DNA of 64,000 nt from Rhopalosiphum padi (taxonomy: Eukaryota; Arthropoda; Insecta; Hemiptera; Aphididae): positions 66,005,858-66,069,857 of the forward strand of contig NC_083598.1 in NCBI RefSeq assembly GCF_020882245.1, in the 5' to 3' direction. The notes beneath the pieces were generated by a model. It saw only the letters and a list, made by a program, of their open reading frames with translations. It did not search any database and had not been told where the DNA came from. Shown piece by piece: positions 1-14,119 of this stretch (its first letter is position 1; each line of letters starts with the position of its first letter). The position numbers were made by a program, and so were the translations under genes.

Positions 1-283
1 TATATACTAATATACCCTTATATGTAAATACGTGCTTTAAAAGTACACTTAATGGTTGAAAATTAGAAACATAATATATTGAAATTTAAAAAAAGATTAA
101 ATTATATCTACCCTACATTATTAGCACATTGATACTATAAAATATATTAATTACGCAACATCGAGAAAAAAACTGCGATAACTATGAATAAAAATACGTT
201 TTCATCAACATGGAATGCCTATCTAATTACATATTTACCCTATAAAATGAATTTAAAAAAAAAATGTAGATGCATCAACGTAC

Positions 284-372
284 CAGAGGAGCACCAATGA
301 GATGAAATCATTCCGGTAGCCATGTGCTGTGTTATCATCAGCCTTGGCGTGTTTTGACACGAAACCAAATAT
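284..372 (-). other. candidate isolated coding exon
   Basis: On the minus strand an AG acceptor (374-373) precedes 89 bases that are open in one frame and end at a GTACGT donor (283-282). The frame reads IFGFVSKHAKADDNTAHGYR followed by about nine more residues. Composition is clearly less AT-rich than its surroundings. It could be a downstream exon of the gene at 3194-7773 if that gene splices at 3206/3205, since phase 0 would fit, or an exon of a different gene. I do not recognise the protein. Confidence 0.25.
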
Positions 373-744
373 CTAGCTATTGCGAAATTTATGTAAATAC
401 CAGACAGCAGAATATATATACAAAGTAGGTAGTCCTATGGTAATATACTAATATAATATATATATAATATAGTACATAAAACAATCGAAACAAAAAAATT
501 AAACAATTATAATATATAGGTATCTAAATTAAATGAAATTTAGGTAATAACAATTAAAACAAAATAATAATGGTAAATTTCGATATTTGGTTTCACTTGT
601 AAGGCGTGCAAAATTTTGCTCTTTTACCGTTCACCTTCTTTTTACCAATTTTTGCGAGTTGAAAATAATTTGCCTGCTCCAGGTGTAATGATAGATGAAC
701 TTCATAATCACACAACTATGTGATGTGTTGCGACCTACCATGTG

Positions 745-905
745 AACGAAAATACATCTATTATACAAAGTGTAAAAACTTTCAACGAACAACTGGTTGC
801 GCCGCGCGAGAAGTTGACTGAACACTGCGGGCGGACAGACACGCCACCGCTTTGGTTCCTCTATCACACACAAAGACTCCCGACAACAAATCTCCCTCCT
901 CCTCT
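745..905. promoter_or_regulatory. GC-richer block, possible promoter or first exon
   Basis: A block with CpG-rich runs (for example gcgccgcgcgagaag and gcgggcggacagac) inside very AT-rich sequence. On the minus strand it carries a TCAGTC-like initiator, and an ATG is followed at once by a GTAGGT donor-like sequence near 739. This would suit a 5' exon of a minus-strand gene running to the exon-like stretch at 284-372. Overlapping open frames on both strands look fortuitous. Confidence 0.25.
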
Positions 906-1467
906 ATTTGCAATTTGTCTTATTAATATTGTTATTATTATTGTTCCTTTACTTCTAATAGCATGTTTACGCGTTCCTCACGATGCGCGCGCCTGTTAAT
1001 TTTTTTACAAGTTTTTCTCTATTTTGTACATAGATAAAACATAATTGCAGTATATTATACATAATATGTATTATATTATTAAAATATCATTTAATATTGT
1101 AAATATATTTATCATTATACGCATATATTCACACACACAAGTATAACAAGGTGAACCGCTATTATTATGTATATTGATTTAAAGCCGGATAATTTCTTAC
1201 TATATAGTTGGCAACCGAATATCAAAATATAATAGTAATAGTAGTGGTGGTAGGTAACACAAATAGTAGGAATTCTGAGTTCAGCACCAGTATTTAGTAC
1301 CTAGTGACTAGTATTATTGAAGAAATAATAGGAAAGAATTATAGAACTTGTACAAGTAATAGTAACAGTAAAACTGTAGTCTGAATAAGTAGGAATAGTA
1401 ATATTGTATTATTCAGGGTCGTCCTAAACAAATAATAATAATTATGGGGGTCTACTATAATATATAC

Positions 1468-1660
1468 TAGTAGTTTCAACCTTTTTGGGTTCACGTATCC
1501 TTTTGATTTTGGAATCAAATAAACGGCTCCATACGAACAATGATAATAATTTTAAAAAAATGTTTACAACTTTATTTTTAGTTTATACTACGGACGCAGC
1601 CCTTTTGATAATAACCAACGACGCCACTGGGAGCCGTGACGCACAGGTTGAAAATCACTG
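1468..1660. mobile_element. small hAT-type MITE
   Basis: The left end (tagtagtttcaacc) and the right end read in reverse (cagtgattttcaacc) form a terminal inverted repeat of the type seen in hAT elements. The flanks atatatac (1460-1467) and atatagat (1661-1668) match at six of eight positions, consistent with a decayed 8-bp target duplication. The 193-bp element has no coding capacity. Confidence 0.45.
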
Positions 1661-3193
1661 ATATAGATTGTAGATTTACTTTTGAGGTAAAAATGATCAT
1701 AATTTTTTCTTACTTCACTAAAACGACTATATTTACGACACAACAATCCATATTTATTATTTCAAGAGCCACTAGATTATTTTATTAGATTCGATTAACC
1801 ATGAAGTTTTTCATTATTTTTTTTATGTCTGCTATAAAATTTAAGAGCATAAAAAGTAATTCAATATTCAAAATTGAGGCTCGAGTGTGATTTTTGGTAA
1901 CAAATTGTATCTAGATGCGTAAAAACTCAGGGGACCAAAAGTAAGAAATCACCAGGAATCTTATAAATATTTGGGAAATACTAACAAAAAACAAGAATAA
2001 TCCATTACATCAGTTTTTGACAAATTTTAACGTAATTAAATATTCAAACTTAAAATAACGATTTTAGTTTTCGTTGTTATTCAACTAACTTGTGTTTCAT
2101 TATTACTTACATTAAAATTTTCAACAACAATCCATTTTTCGAAATATTTAGACTCATTTAAGCTGTTAATACAATAATTATTATACCAATAATCTCTAGT
2201 AAGTCGGTGTTGGTTTGTAAGTTTTAATAAACGCGATGTTTAAACTAACGTAGTTCAACCCATTGAATTATAAGAAAATATTAATAATTATTTAAATTTA
2301 AACTATTCTTATACATATACTTAAATCTACTATACATTAGAGAGAGTTTCACAGTTATAAATTATGAAGTTTACATATAAGTATTTATTTATTAGAATAA
2401 AACAATTTTCTGTTTTATAGAATTGAATACTAGTAATTTGTATGCCAATACACATACATTATGTTGTATACCAGAAAAATTAATTATTTCGTAAAATAAC
2501 TCATATTTTGTTATGCTTAATAAATATTTAGTTCGACTTTTTTTTAAACAAATTAAATCGTAATATATATACATATATTTGTACAGCATAATGCATATTA
2601 TAATAAATCTATAATTATATCAAAATAAATGAGTTTTTGTTTGTCCTCAAAAACTATGAGAACATTTTTAATAAACGTTATATCAATAAATTCCTCGAGA
2701 TTCTGAGTGTTTATAGATTATTTTTTCAACCTTATAAGGTGGTTCTACACATAAATTTAATTTTAGGTAGCAAAAATCTAATGGTTTTTGTTTATTTAAA
2801 TGGTAGCTATTAGTTACAAATTATATTATTATTAAAATTAGCTGAAATATAGCAAATAATATAAATATTTTTAAAAATAAGAGTATATTAAAAAAAAAAA
2901 CAAATCTAAAAATCAAATACTTATGAACACAATTACAACAATTACTTTTATGGTTTGCTCTCTTAAATGAGGACATATTTTTGATGTTAGCGCATTAAAG
3001 CAAATAACAATCAACAATATTAAATTTAGTGAATTTTTAGTATTTATATCAAAAATATATCCAGAGTTAAAAAGTGGAAAATCATAAAATTAATCATAAT
3101 AATTGTCTTTGTATTATATATTTCAACTAAAATAAAAAACGATAGAATAATATGTCAATTTTAACTTTGGTAATGCCAGATAATGCAAATAGA

Positions 3194-6100
3194 TTATTTA
3201 ATTACTAACACAATGGCTAAATATAGATGCACGTAATGACTGACAATGACATCCGTTACACTGGACAGTTTGATGGCTGATAGTAGTAATTAGATAATGA
3301 ACAGTATTGATTCAGTGACATTTTATGAAAGATATAAGGGGCCTGTGCCTCACTCCTTTTGGAGATTCAAGATAAATAAAAATATTATATTACAATTATT
3401 GTCAACTGATGGTAATAATTATTGAACATTTTTGATAGGACTTTGAGAATTTTTATAAATTTTAATCTATGTAAATTAACATTTAAATAAACCAAATGTC
3501 TTCATAATATATATAGATAGCTATTTTTGATCATAGATCAATATTGTTATAAATTATTAAACTCCAATTCAAAATTATGTCATGTTCAAATGTAATTGTG
3601 TAATAAAATAACATTTCAAGAAATTTGAGTTTAAAACAATTTTAACAGTAGGATATTAGGATGTATAAAAAATTTATCAAAGTAGAAGCAGTTATGAATT
3701 TTACGAGGTTTTTGTTGTTGAAAAATAATTTCTGGAACCAAACAAGTTTTATGTTTCACACTTCTATACATAATTAGACACAAAGTTATCGACTTCAAAG
3801 GACATTTTTTTTAAAAACTACACTAAAAATAGAACAATTTTATTTTTTATATCCCAGTTCATCACATTTTTAACAATAAATTAGTTAATACCCAACTATT
3901 AATACCGATTTTTTCTTTAAATTAAATACTTGATATTCCTTTTTAATCAACTCTGTTTAACTCCTATTTATATTCATATATTAAGTACATGTTATATAAT
4001 AATCATCAAGGTTTAACAAAAAATTATATGATAAATACAAATATTTAATATTTATTGCTGCGCAACTTTTTGAATGCGATCAAAGCTCAAAGACTATCAG
4101 AAATTGTATAGAACAATCAAGTTTATATCAACACTTAATTAATTAAATAATATATTAAAAATGAATGTTTTATAATTTTATCAGTTGGTTTAATTATTAA
4201 AAAAAAAAAAAAATCTTTAAAATAAGATAATGATAGATGATTAAAGTGTCAAAAGTATATAATAATTAAACTAAATATGTACAACATTTCATAAACCAAT
4301 ATTAATTTAAAATTTAAATTAATATATTTGTAGATTGTATTTAATTTAATTACGGAATGCTTCTTTATATTAATTAATAACAATTTTAAAATAATAATTT
4401 TGCCAGTATTTTAACATTTAATGTTTAAGCTAATTAATTTCAATAATTAAGGTTTTTTTCATTATCATCATAATTGTATATTATATATTTTTCGAGATAT
4501 TTTTATTATTGATATAGTGCCTAATTTAAAGATACATTTGAATTAATATGATATATATTATTATTATATTTTATATAAGTCACTAATTGATTATAATTTA
4601 TTTATACTGAATTATTGTAATTATTTGTAGGTCTATATAATGGTTAACCAATTAATATTTTTTATATTAAAAATTACTTAGGTAATAAATATATTAATCT
4701 AAACCTTATTTGTGAAACACTTGATATATAACTCTAAGGCTAAGGTAAAATACTAACAGACATAAATTTACCTGAAATCATCTCAGATATGGTGACATTA
4801 GAGCAGATAGTCTCATACATTTTAAACTTGTGACAATGACTATTTCCAAATAATAAATGAGATGCTGTCGTTAATAAATTGATACGTAAACTTTGACTAA
4901 CTAAATGTTATTACTTTAATGGTAGAAAAGTGACTAAACACTCCACAATAATTGCATCAGTGTTTGGCCAGCTATATAAAATAATAGATTAGAGCTTAGG
5001 ATACTTCAAAGCTGCTGTAGAGTGTAGCCCAATGAATATTTTGATCGGAAACCATAAAATCACGTCTGTTATCTATAATTTTTTTAGACACATTGTGTAG
5101 CTTTCTAAGGATTAGTAATAACTAATCTATGTTATTGATAATGACGTGCTTCAGACTTCAAAACATTAATTATTAGGTAGTTTATGGATTTTTAATATAG
5201 ACACCTTAAAACAGCCAAACTTAAGGCATTTGTATTTTAAAAACTAACAGTCAGAAATTATTACGATTTTGGATTTTGATTAAAAAAGTTATATAGATTC
5301 ATAATATTAAAGAACAATTCAAATATTTTTACATTAAAAACATACTTATGTGCAGTGATTTTAATATCAAATAGGCACTACTTTTACATAGATGCTATAA
5401 CCTTTTTTTATTTGTTAATTCTATAAAATATAGTATTATTATTTCATAAATGAAAAAAAAATACCTACCATCGTTTTTATCGTACAATTTGTCTAGGTAT
5501 TCTAATAATTTTCCAGCCATGTCACTCCTTGTTAATTTATCCCATTCTGTATCGTTTAAATTACATATTGCTTTAGAAGACAGAGCTGTTGTTGGCTCGT
5601 TGCTTAAAAGCAACGAGCAGCTTGGTTGTACTACTTGCGACATTCCTGACATTTTGTAATGGATTGGGTATATTATTAAACGAAGTGAAAAGTATGCTGT
5701 TGATGATTTGCGTTGATATGCTCTTGATGGTGGCACCATCTTTGAATAGGGAAGCCATATTGGCACTAAAAAAAAAAATTAAAAAAAATATTTCAGAAAA
5801 AAATAATACATATTTTCTTACACTTAACCAATAGATATTTTTATATTTAAAAAAATATTTTTTACACCTTGCGTTCTTAAACTATTTTATTACCCAAGAT
5901 GATATATATTATATTTCATACCTGTACATGTTAAATCATTTAAAATATAATGACACTAGTAGGATAATTATTGTTTCAATTGGATAACTATTACAATTTA
6001 ATTATAATAGACAATAATCTTTTTATACCTCTTATAATAAACTGTTTCAAATTATAAAACAATTTATACATAAATAAATATTTCTAACTTTAAAAATAGA

Positions 6101-7773
6101 TGAAAATATTTATTTAATACAATATACAGAGTAGACAACTCATAAAAATTTAAATATTCAAATTCTCAACACTTAGAAATAAAAGGCTATTATAAACATT
6201 TATGGTGTATGTTAACTCAACATTTTAATATTTTTTATAACCTTAATTGTTTAATTGTTTAGGACTGACTATATTATAACAAATAATAACTTATAACTTA
6301 TAGTAACAACACTGCTGAGCATTCACTAGTTTTAAAATTAAAGTCAAACAAGAATATAATTTTCTAACTTCATTGTTTAGTATTAATTCATTACTTCATA
6401 AATTAACAAATTTAAGTTATAAATAAGTAATACCTATAATGTATTTGATATAAATTAATACATTTAGGGGCATACAAATATATGTTAAAATATTTACATT
6501 GTATTAACCTTAGTTTAGTATAACCTTGTAATTTTAATGAAAAAATACATATTATTAATACTATATTATTATCCGAGATAATGAACAAAAGGTAAATACA
6601 AATTAATAAGAGCTAGTTTTCACTGAACCTAGTTTATCTATATTTATTCATTAAGATTAATACTATAACATTATTAGTACACTAAATTTTGTTGTACCTC
6701 CTTTAAAGTTTAAAAGATAAGAAAACAGCAATCCTTATAATAATTTACTACTTGAATATTAATTAAATATATATAAGTTTAATGTGCTACACTTATAGTC
6801 TTTTTATAGTCTTGGTTTTATTAGACAAAAACGCAACAAACTCAACCAATTCATATCAGATGACATCACATATTTAATATACCTAATAATACAATTAATC
6901 AATTTTATGCCGTTATAAGAAATATTTTATTTTAAAATTTCATCAAACTATAAGACTATACAAGATTATTAAATAATAATTTTAACTTGGTAGCACAGTT
7001 TGAGAGAAAGTCAATTTGAACTAGTAGTGGATTACCTACATTCTAAAACCAATTGGTGGACGGACACATTAACCTTAAGGGCAAGACATGTAATACAGAG
7101 AAAATCAACAACAGCGATTGATTTTTCTTCAAGTCCTGCATAATGTACAGCAAAGTAAAAAAATAGGGGTTCAAGTTTACACTTCAAAAAAAGTGTGGGG
7201 TACAACATTAGTGTCATATCACAGAATAAATATAATAAAATTACATTTATTCTGTTGTCATATTGTCTAATGATTATGGTAGACATCACAAGTACAAGCT
7301 GACACCTGTGTTACTGTTGTAGAAAATCTGTAGGAATTGGGGTAGTATAGTGGTGAGTAGGTACCTAATATTATCGTCACGGACGTGCTAAATGCAAATC
7401 AGTCACAACAAACCACTCGGTGACGTGCCGTTCACACACACGTCAACGGCAGTGACGTATTTCGGCACAGGTACAGGGTATGCGAAATTGGCGCAGCAGC
7501 CGTATACGCACGCATATCGATACCAAATTATGTCGTCGAGTTGAAGGTTCGCACGGTTATTCACCATCGTCGCCACTGTTATGTCGCCGGCTAATTATTA
7601 TTTATACTACCGCAAAGCCGGGTAGAGACGTAGATCGCGGTGTATGCGATCTAGTATCCCTACTATTATAATATAACACTGTAATCGCTGCGTTGAAGAT
7701 GCACTCAAATACGACGTAACGTAATCGAATGACATATTAATAATCAAATCGCTCACCTCGCCGTCGCGGACAT
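3194..7773 (-). CDS. putative multi-exon gene of unknown function
   Basis: Hand-assembled minus-strand gene. A GC-rich exon has an ATG at 7773 and a GTGAGC donor after 7757 (phase 2). The next exon begins at 5765 after a poly-T/AG acceptor and gives MSATASANMASLFKD. A 91-base intron (5736-5646, weak GTGCCA donor) restores the frame into 5645-5469, whose donor is GTAGGT. Then follow 4864-4772 (CAG acceptor, GTAAAT donor) and 3276 onward, where the frame stops at 3194. All phases agree and the total is 132 residues. A segment reads DTEWDKLTRSDMAGKLLEYL and looks genuinely coding. Alternatively the last exon splices at 3206/3205 and the gene continues. I do not recognise a family or domain. The exon around 5469-5645 is the best supported; the small intron and the terminal exon are the weakest. 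Confidence 0.4.
5766..7756 (-). other. intron of the putative minus-strand gene
   Basis: AT-rich sequence between the GTGAGC donor at 7756 and the poly-T acceptor at 5767-5766. I see no nested gene. Short open frames around 7032-7289 lack coding character. Confidence 0.35.
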
Positions 7774-8290
7774 GATCGTTTGGTTGGGTTTGGGCACACG
7801 GCCGTGTGCGGGTTGAACGGTGTCTACGGGGACTCCGAAATCACTTCATCTCGGCGGTGTGTTGTGGCTCGGTTGTAGTAGAATATAGATCGCTGTCGAG
7901 TGTGAACTGAAACGCTATCCCAGCGAAATGCAAAAGGCACAGACGATAGAGGTTAACGGCAGTTGTTAAATCCTAATTGTTTACGGGGTCATAAGTGAAA
8001 GCAGTTGGCGTACGTAGTGAACAAAAAAAAACAGAGCGTCGGAGCGTGTTATGACTCGTGGTGGTGGTGGTCGTACATAGGTGAGCAGCCGTACAGGTAG
8101 AGGTGGAAATTAATACATAGAACGGGTAATGGTGGTAGTGGTAGTATTGTGGTAGAAATATCGATGGAAGTAGTACCTAACCTGGACGTGTGGATGGCGG
8201 TAATCGCGTTTCCGTACACAGGGGTCATAATGTCAACAATCGATTACAGTGAGAAATGTACTATCGAACGTCCGTTATCGATATTATTAT
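7340..8290 (-). promoter_or_regulatory. GC-rich promoter and 5' exon region
   Basis: About 950 bases with many CpG dinucleotides and repeated cgtcac/gtgacg motifs, in strong contrast to the flanks. On the minus strand it contains a probable first exon ending at a consensus donor (GAG|GTGAGC, 7757/7756) with an ATG 17 bases earlier. This makes it the likely promoter and 5' UTR of the gene at 3194-7773. Open frames on the plus strand here (7480-7671, 8311-8523) look fortuitous. Confidence 0.45.
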
Positions 8291-11217
8291 TATTGTGGTA
8301 ATGTGGTAAAGTGTACACTGATATCTGGTACGCCCGATTCATAGAAAATATTGTAATAATTGTCTCGAGCGATATACACGCAATTTTACCCAAAAACCCA
8401 AGAGTTGTAGCCTATGGTTTTGAGTTAATTTCAAATTTGTCAACCATTGAACCAGTAGGGCATGTTTGTGTATCGATAAATAACCGCAATCGTCCAATAC
8501 CAATTATATCGATGTACACATAACACAATATGTATTGACGCTATATTGTATGCACGCACGCGCCATAATTTGTGCACTTCGTTTATCGAATATCGATAAA
8601 ATGCTATGTCTTATGTCGATAAGCATTAAGCATTTAAATTTTGAACTTCATCTAATCTGAGCTATACTGCTATAGGTATGAGAATTTTTTTATTGTTGTT
8701 AATAAATATTTTTCAATTTCTACGACGCACATAGCACATTATGGCATCTTGGCGATTCGAAGGATCGCGTGATTAGTATAAATAGTAATTTGTAATATAA
8801 TAAATTAATAAATATAAAATATAATAACAGTCTAATACTAATAAATTATAATAATATTGATTAAAAAAAAACAAATGCAATCGCTTCTGATAATATTCAT
8901 ACATAATATTAGTATTATTATATCTGTTATAATCACGTAGATTATAAGTATACAATATATGTAGGTATTATGATATTTATTTTTTAATAATATACTCCAC
9001 TCCACTACTAGTTAATTAACCGTTATCGGTCTCTGGTTCTTAGAATTTGAACACATTTTAAAAGGAAATAATATTATATTATATTATTTTTAATTTTTAT
9101 AAGTCCATACTTTGTTGTATATTTTCGGTACGATTGTGCAAAATAAATTATTTGATATTTTATCTATAAATTATTTTTTTTTTAACTAGGTATAAGAATT
9201 ATTTTCGTGTTAGATATCTATTTTTTAGCTGGCTGTTCATGTACCTACGTCGCAATAATATTTAGAAAGTTTATTGAACTGAACATAATCCGTAATAATT
9301 GTGCGTGTAATATTGTGTGCGATTGTAATCGTTCCCGACAGATAAAACACGATCGTTTAAAATAATATATTATATTATATAATTAGAACTATCGAAGATA
9401 TATATTAGTAAAGTCTCAATTTACTAGATTATAAATGGTTTAATTACATTATTATATTATTTTTCTCGGATGGGGTCTATTATATATAAATAAAAAAAAA
9501 GTAATAATAAAACACGAGGACGCATGACACATATTATTGTGTATCACGTGAACGTGCGAATGGTTCATAGTTGTATTCGAACTTGAACACGTAAGGTGCC
9601 AACTTTAATTTTTTATTTACAGCCCATAATGTACAAATTTATGAACTAAATGCTTCAATATTTCATTAAATGTACAGGTATATTTATAGGTATATGTAGA
9701 TTTGTGTAAGTTAAATTGGAGCCAGAAAATCTTAGTGCAGGTTTTTTTTTACCATTAATGAATCAATCAAAAATACGTATTGTGATTAATAATTATCAGT
9801 ATTATATATTTTTACTGTTTTCTTTTGCTTTAGTTTTTAGATCTATCAAGAAATTTAATGAAAAAGCACCAAAATTTTAAAAATTCACAATTTTTGCTTA
9901 CTCACTATACCAAAGTACCTACAAATAAACTGGATATATAATATAGTATATACCTATATATATTTTATAAATATCGTCGTAGTATATAATATATTAATTA
10001 TTTGAACTTCCTATTAGTGTAATTATTAAACATACATTTTACGTCTATATAAATCTGTACCTGTATGACTATAGGTATAACTTAAGCAGTAAAAAAAATT
10101 GAGACTTTAGACTTATGTAATGTGTAGATACTAGATTCTGCTCTACTTTATACTTTTATAGAAAATTTATTAAGTTTATTTATTTTTATAAATTGTAAAA
10201 AGTGTCTCAATGTAGGCTTTTAAAGGTAATATAATTTGAGGGAGAGGGGGGGGTTAGGAATATTACTTAATTGTAGTGTTAGAAGTTAACGTATAAAATA
10301 GTCGTAAAAACATTTATTTAGTGAAATTATGGGGTATATCCAACATAAATGTTGTAATTGTAGATATTATTAAAATTTAAATTCCTTTGAGGTATTCCCA
10401 TTTCGTTTAATTACAGATAATTAGCATTCAAATAAAACAAGTTCAAAATTAATGTAATAATCATTAATCAACACATTTTTAATCCTTAATGTATAATAAG
10501 ATTAAAAATAAATTTATTCGTCTTTTCACTGTTTTTGTTATTTATCAATATTCAATACAAAGTTACATAACAGCCAATATCTATTTTTTATATATAATAT
10601 GGCTGAATGACTGATATATAGTTAAATATTCATAATAATTATATTATAAATACATTTTTTTCCAGTTGAATCTTTATATATTTTAATAATCTTTAACATT
10701 TATTATTAACTTGATAACTTTTTAATGCAATATGTATGGCATTATTTTATATTAATAATTTCGATCTTATAAACAAACTCTGGCATCTGGGTAATACAAT
10801 AAATTATCAATGTAGGAATATATCTAATTTACAGATGAATTAAAATAAACAATAATAGTGTAACTCTATAATATATACTACAAAAAGTAATTTGAAATAA
10901 TATTATACAACCTACCTTGTATAAGGGCAATCACAAAGGAACATATTTTTTGATAACTTTTGTATTATGTTTTCATAAATATTTTTAAAAGCAATTTTTT
11001 TTCAATAAACAAAATCATTGCTAACTATTTTAGTTTAATATTAAAAAGTGAGAATAATTGTATTAATTTAATTATTGTTTGTGGTGATAAAGCTCTCACT
11101 TACTTGATCTTGATTTGATAACTAGTATAATTATTTATTATATGACTTATAATATTGTCAGAAATACAGTACAAACTTAATTTGTTGTTATAATTGGCCA
11201 TCAAAAATTAAGCCCCT

Positions 11218-11246
11218 ACCCCGAAAAAATGCTGGCTACGACACTG
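11218..11246. mobile_element. lone hAT-like right end
   Basis: The sequence ctggctacgacactg resembles the ends of hAT elements elsewhere in this window (compare ctggctacgccactg at 47,032-47,046). No matching left end was found nearby, so this is a fragment. Confidence 0.3.
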
Positions 11247-12599
11247 GGATGCACGATGAAAGTTCAGTAAATATAATATCGTCAGTTTAAATATATATTA
11301 TATAAACATTCCCCCCCCCTTGCAGAGAAAATTTCGGCGGTTGCCCTTGACCATCTACCAATTAAGGCAGGTTATAACACTTATAACTTATAAGTAGGGT
11401 ATACAAAATATAACGATGTAATTAATGTAACTTCAATTAACTAGGCACCGAGAAACATTTACACAAATCAATATTCAATAATACTGATTTATCTATTATA
11501 ATATGTAGGTAATGTATATCTATTGCTGTACGTCCGTACATATATACATTATCTTTATGTAGGTTTTATAATTCACTATAATAGAATAATAAATGTTGAC
11601 TTATAGTATACAATTTTAATAATATTTTATAGTTTATTAATTTATTTTATACTTTATAGTTCTTATTGTGGTATGTTTTACACAAACTACATTCTGAGTA
11701 GATGATGATACAATAATATTTCATACGTGAGTTTAAATTGCTGAATTTTTGTTTCAAGGCGTTATAGTTAAGTTCAATGTATTTTAATTTAAACAGAATA
11801 ATAAAATAACAAGTAAATATATTCTTAAAAAACATAAACTTGAAATCAACCGGAAAATATGTTTGTCATTTAAACATTTATATACTAATTGATAATTATT
11901 TTATACTTTTTATAGGAAAAACCATATTTACATTAAATACGCGTCATATAATTTAGGTAATGATTATAATGTACTGCCTTCAGTGCCTTCATTACTGCTT
12001 GATATTTATTAATTTAAGTCCAATACTTCAATAAATAATTTATAATATTCTGTGTAACAATGTAGAGCTATCTAAAATATAATATATGTTACACTTGTGT
12101 ATTTGATTTAATTATAATAAATAATAACATATAGTTACGTAAACACATTAAGCTAAAAAAATAATAAAAAAAATGTATGATAGTAATTAGTAATGCGTCT
12201 AGTGTCTACATAATTGTATTGAAAATAATTAATGTAACGTGAAAATATTTTAGTTTTATAGTTATTCATTTATGTTTATAAAATATTTTGTTTTATAGTT
12301 ACCAATTTATAGGTACTTATACATATAATATTTATACAATATGTTAAACGTTTTCATAATTACATAGAATGATTACATAAATATCTGTATTGTGAATAAT
12401 AAAACACGATTGTTTTATATTGATATTAATTTTACACAAAATTTTAATTTTTTGATTTATAAATAGTTTTTATATTATAACTGTATTTATGATTGTTTTT
12501 TATATAACATTCTTAAAATGTTGTATTATAAAAAATGAAATCAATCAGATAATTTCCATTTTTACAATCTATAAAGTGTCAAATTGAATCTTTTACTGT

Positions 12600-12623
12600 T
12601 TATTATTATTATTATTATTATTA
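12600..12623. repeat. ATT microsatellite
   Basis: An uninterrupted run of about eight TTA/ATT units. Confidence 0.9.
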
Positions 12624-14054
12624 AGTCCTTAATAATTTAAAAATGTATTACATTGTTTTTACTTATTAATTACTTATACGTGTAGAAACTGTATAGAAAT
12701 TAAAAATCAAATGTTAACGATTTAACATTTAGTTTGTCCTCAATAATTTATATTTAATGATAATATAATAAAAACAAACAATTTTAAATAAGATTGACCA
12801 TTTAAAATTAATATTTAAATTATAATTTAGATTGTCTTCAATGGTTTACTTTATCTCGAGAGTCAGTCAGTGTATAAACAGGGTCAAGTAAATAAGATGT
12901 TACTTCTCTTATAAGAATAATCAAGGTTAGTTTATTAAAAATACTGAAATAATAATTGATTTAGGTACCTAATTAATATTTTTAATAATATTTTAAGTTG
13001 TAGTTTAATATAAAATTATGTGCAACAATATTTTTTTATGATATACAATTACGATTCAAGTATTTTAAATTGTGGTATGCACACTATTTTGCTCAAACTC
13101 TTTAAGAATTATAATCATTTGTGCATTATTTTGAAATAGTAAATACAAGGAACAAGGACATTCTATATAATTAAAATATAATCATTCTTTTATAAAATGC
13201 AATTATATTGAAACATGAATAAAAACAATAATAATTTGTCAACTATGAATTCTTGATAGATTGGTAGATTTAATATCATATTTTTGAATAAAATGTTTAA
13301 TAATTTATAACTTAAGATATATAAATATAAAAAGTTTTGAAAATATTCACCTTCGAAGTCTAATCATAAATATTTTATTAAATATAATGATCATAATGTA
13401 TATTATTTAAATAAAAATGCAGCATTATATAGTACCATTAGTACCTATTAGACCGATACGATTACGCATCTTCGTAATTTCCAATTTCTTATCCCCCATA
13501 AGGCTATAAGTATTTGTCTGCCTATTAAAATGTTGATTAAGAAAACGTATTAGGTAGTATAAAAAATACACCAATTAAACTTACTGGAACTTTTTTCATC
13601 AGTTGCTTTTAATCTATAAATAATTTGTTATCCCTAAACAATTTAACCGTTAAAGATAAATAATAGAAACTAAAATATTATTTATCCATTAATGGGTTAA
13701 TAAGTAATGAATATTGATAGTATTGCACTCAAACATAAATAATTACCAATTAATTCATAACGCAAATATTAAAAAAAAAATTAATAAAAATACTTACACA
13801 ATAGACATATTATTATTAGATGGTTCAACATGGAAGGAATTTATAATAACATAATAATATGGACTATGGAGTGAAGGATTGTAATGTAAAAAAATATATA
13901 TAATATTGTTTATAATATATAGGTATGTTAATAGAAAATTGAAGCAAGGTTTAGATTAAATTTTCATTACATATTTAAAATTCAAATAGTTTTGTGGTTA
14001 AGTATCATTTTATAATAGCCTTCATTTATACCATCTTATCAAGTTGAAGGTTGC

Positions 14055-14119
14055 TTAGATGTTCCCGTTCCATTCGATCAGGTTTTCCACTAGAGCATGA
14101 CATTCTTTCTCAGGTACAA
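14055..14119 (-). pseudogene. short coding-like scrap
   Basis: A minus-strand frame reads VPEKECHALVENLIEWNGNI and then stops. Its amino-acid composition is protein-like and unlike the surrounding low-complexity frames. It is too short to classify. It may be the tail of a decayed transposon gene or a terminal exon. Confidence 0.2.

Larger units (their letters stand above)
1..3193. other. AT-rich sequence with no firm gene
   Basis: Mostly AT-rich non-coding sequence. It holds one exon-like stretch on the minus strand (284-372), a GC-richer block (about 745-905) and a small hAT-type MITE (1468-1660), each listed separately. It may contain 3' exons or 3' UTR of the minus-strand gene ending near 3194. 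I see no other long open frame or RNA gene. Confidence 0.5.

Noticed and set aside
5573..5758. Separate 61-residue protein starting MASLFKDGATIKS on the minus strand
   Set aside because: It overlaps the better frame downstream. Splicing out 5736-5646 merges its start with that frame, which fits the neighbouring exons; kept only as an alternative reading.
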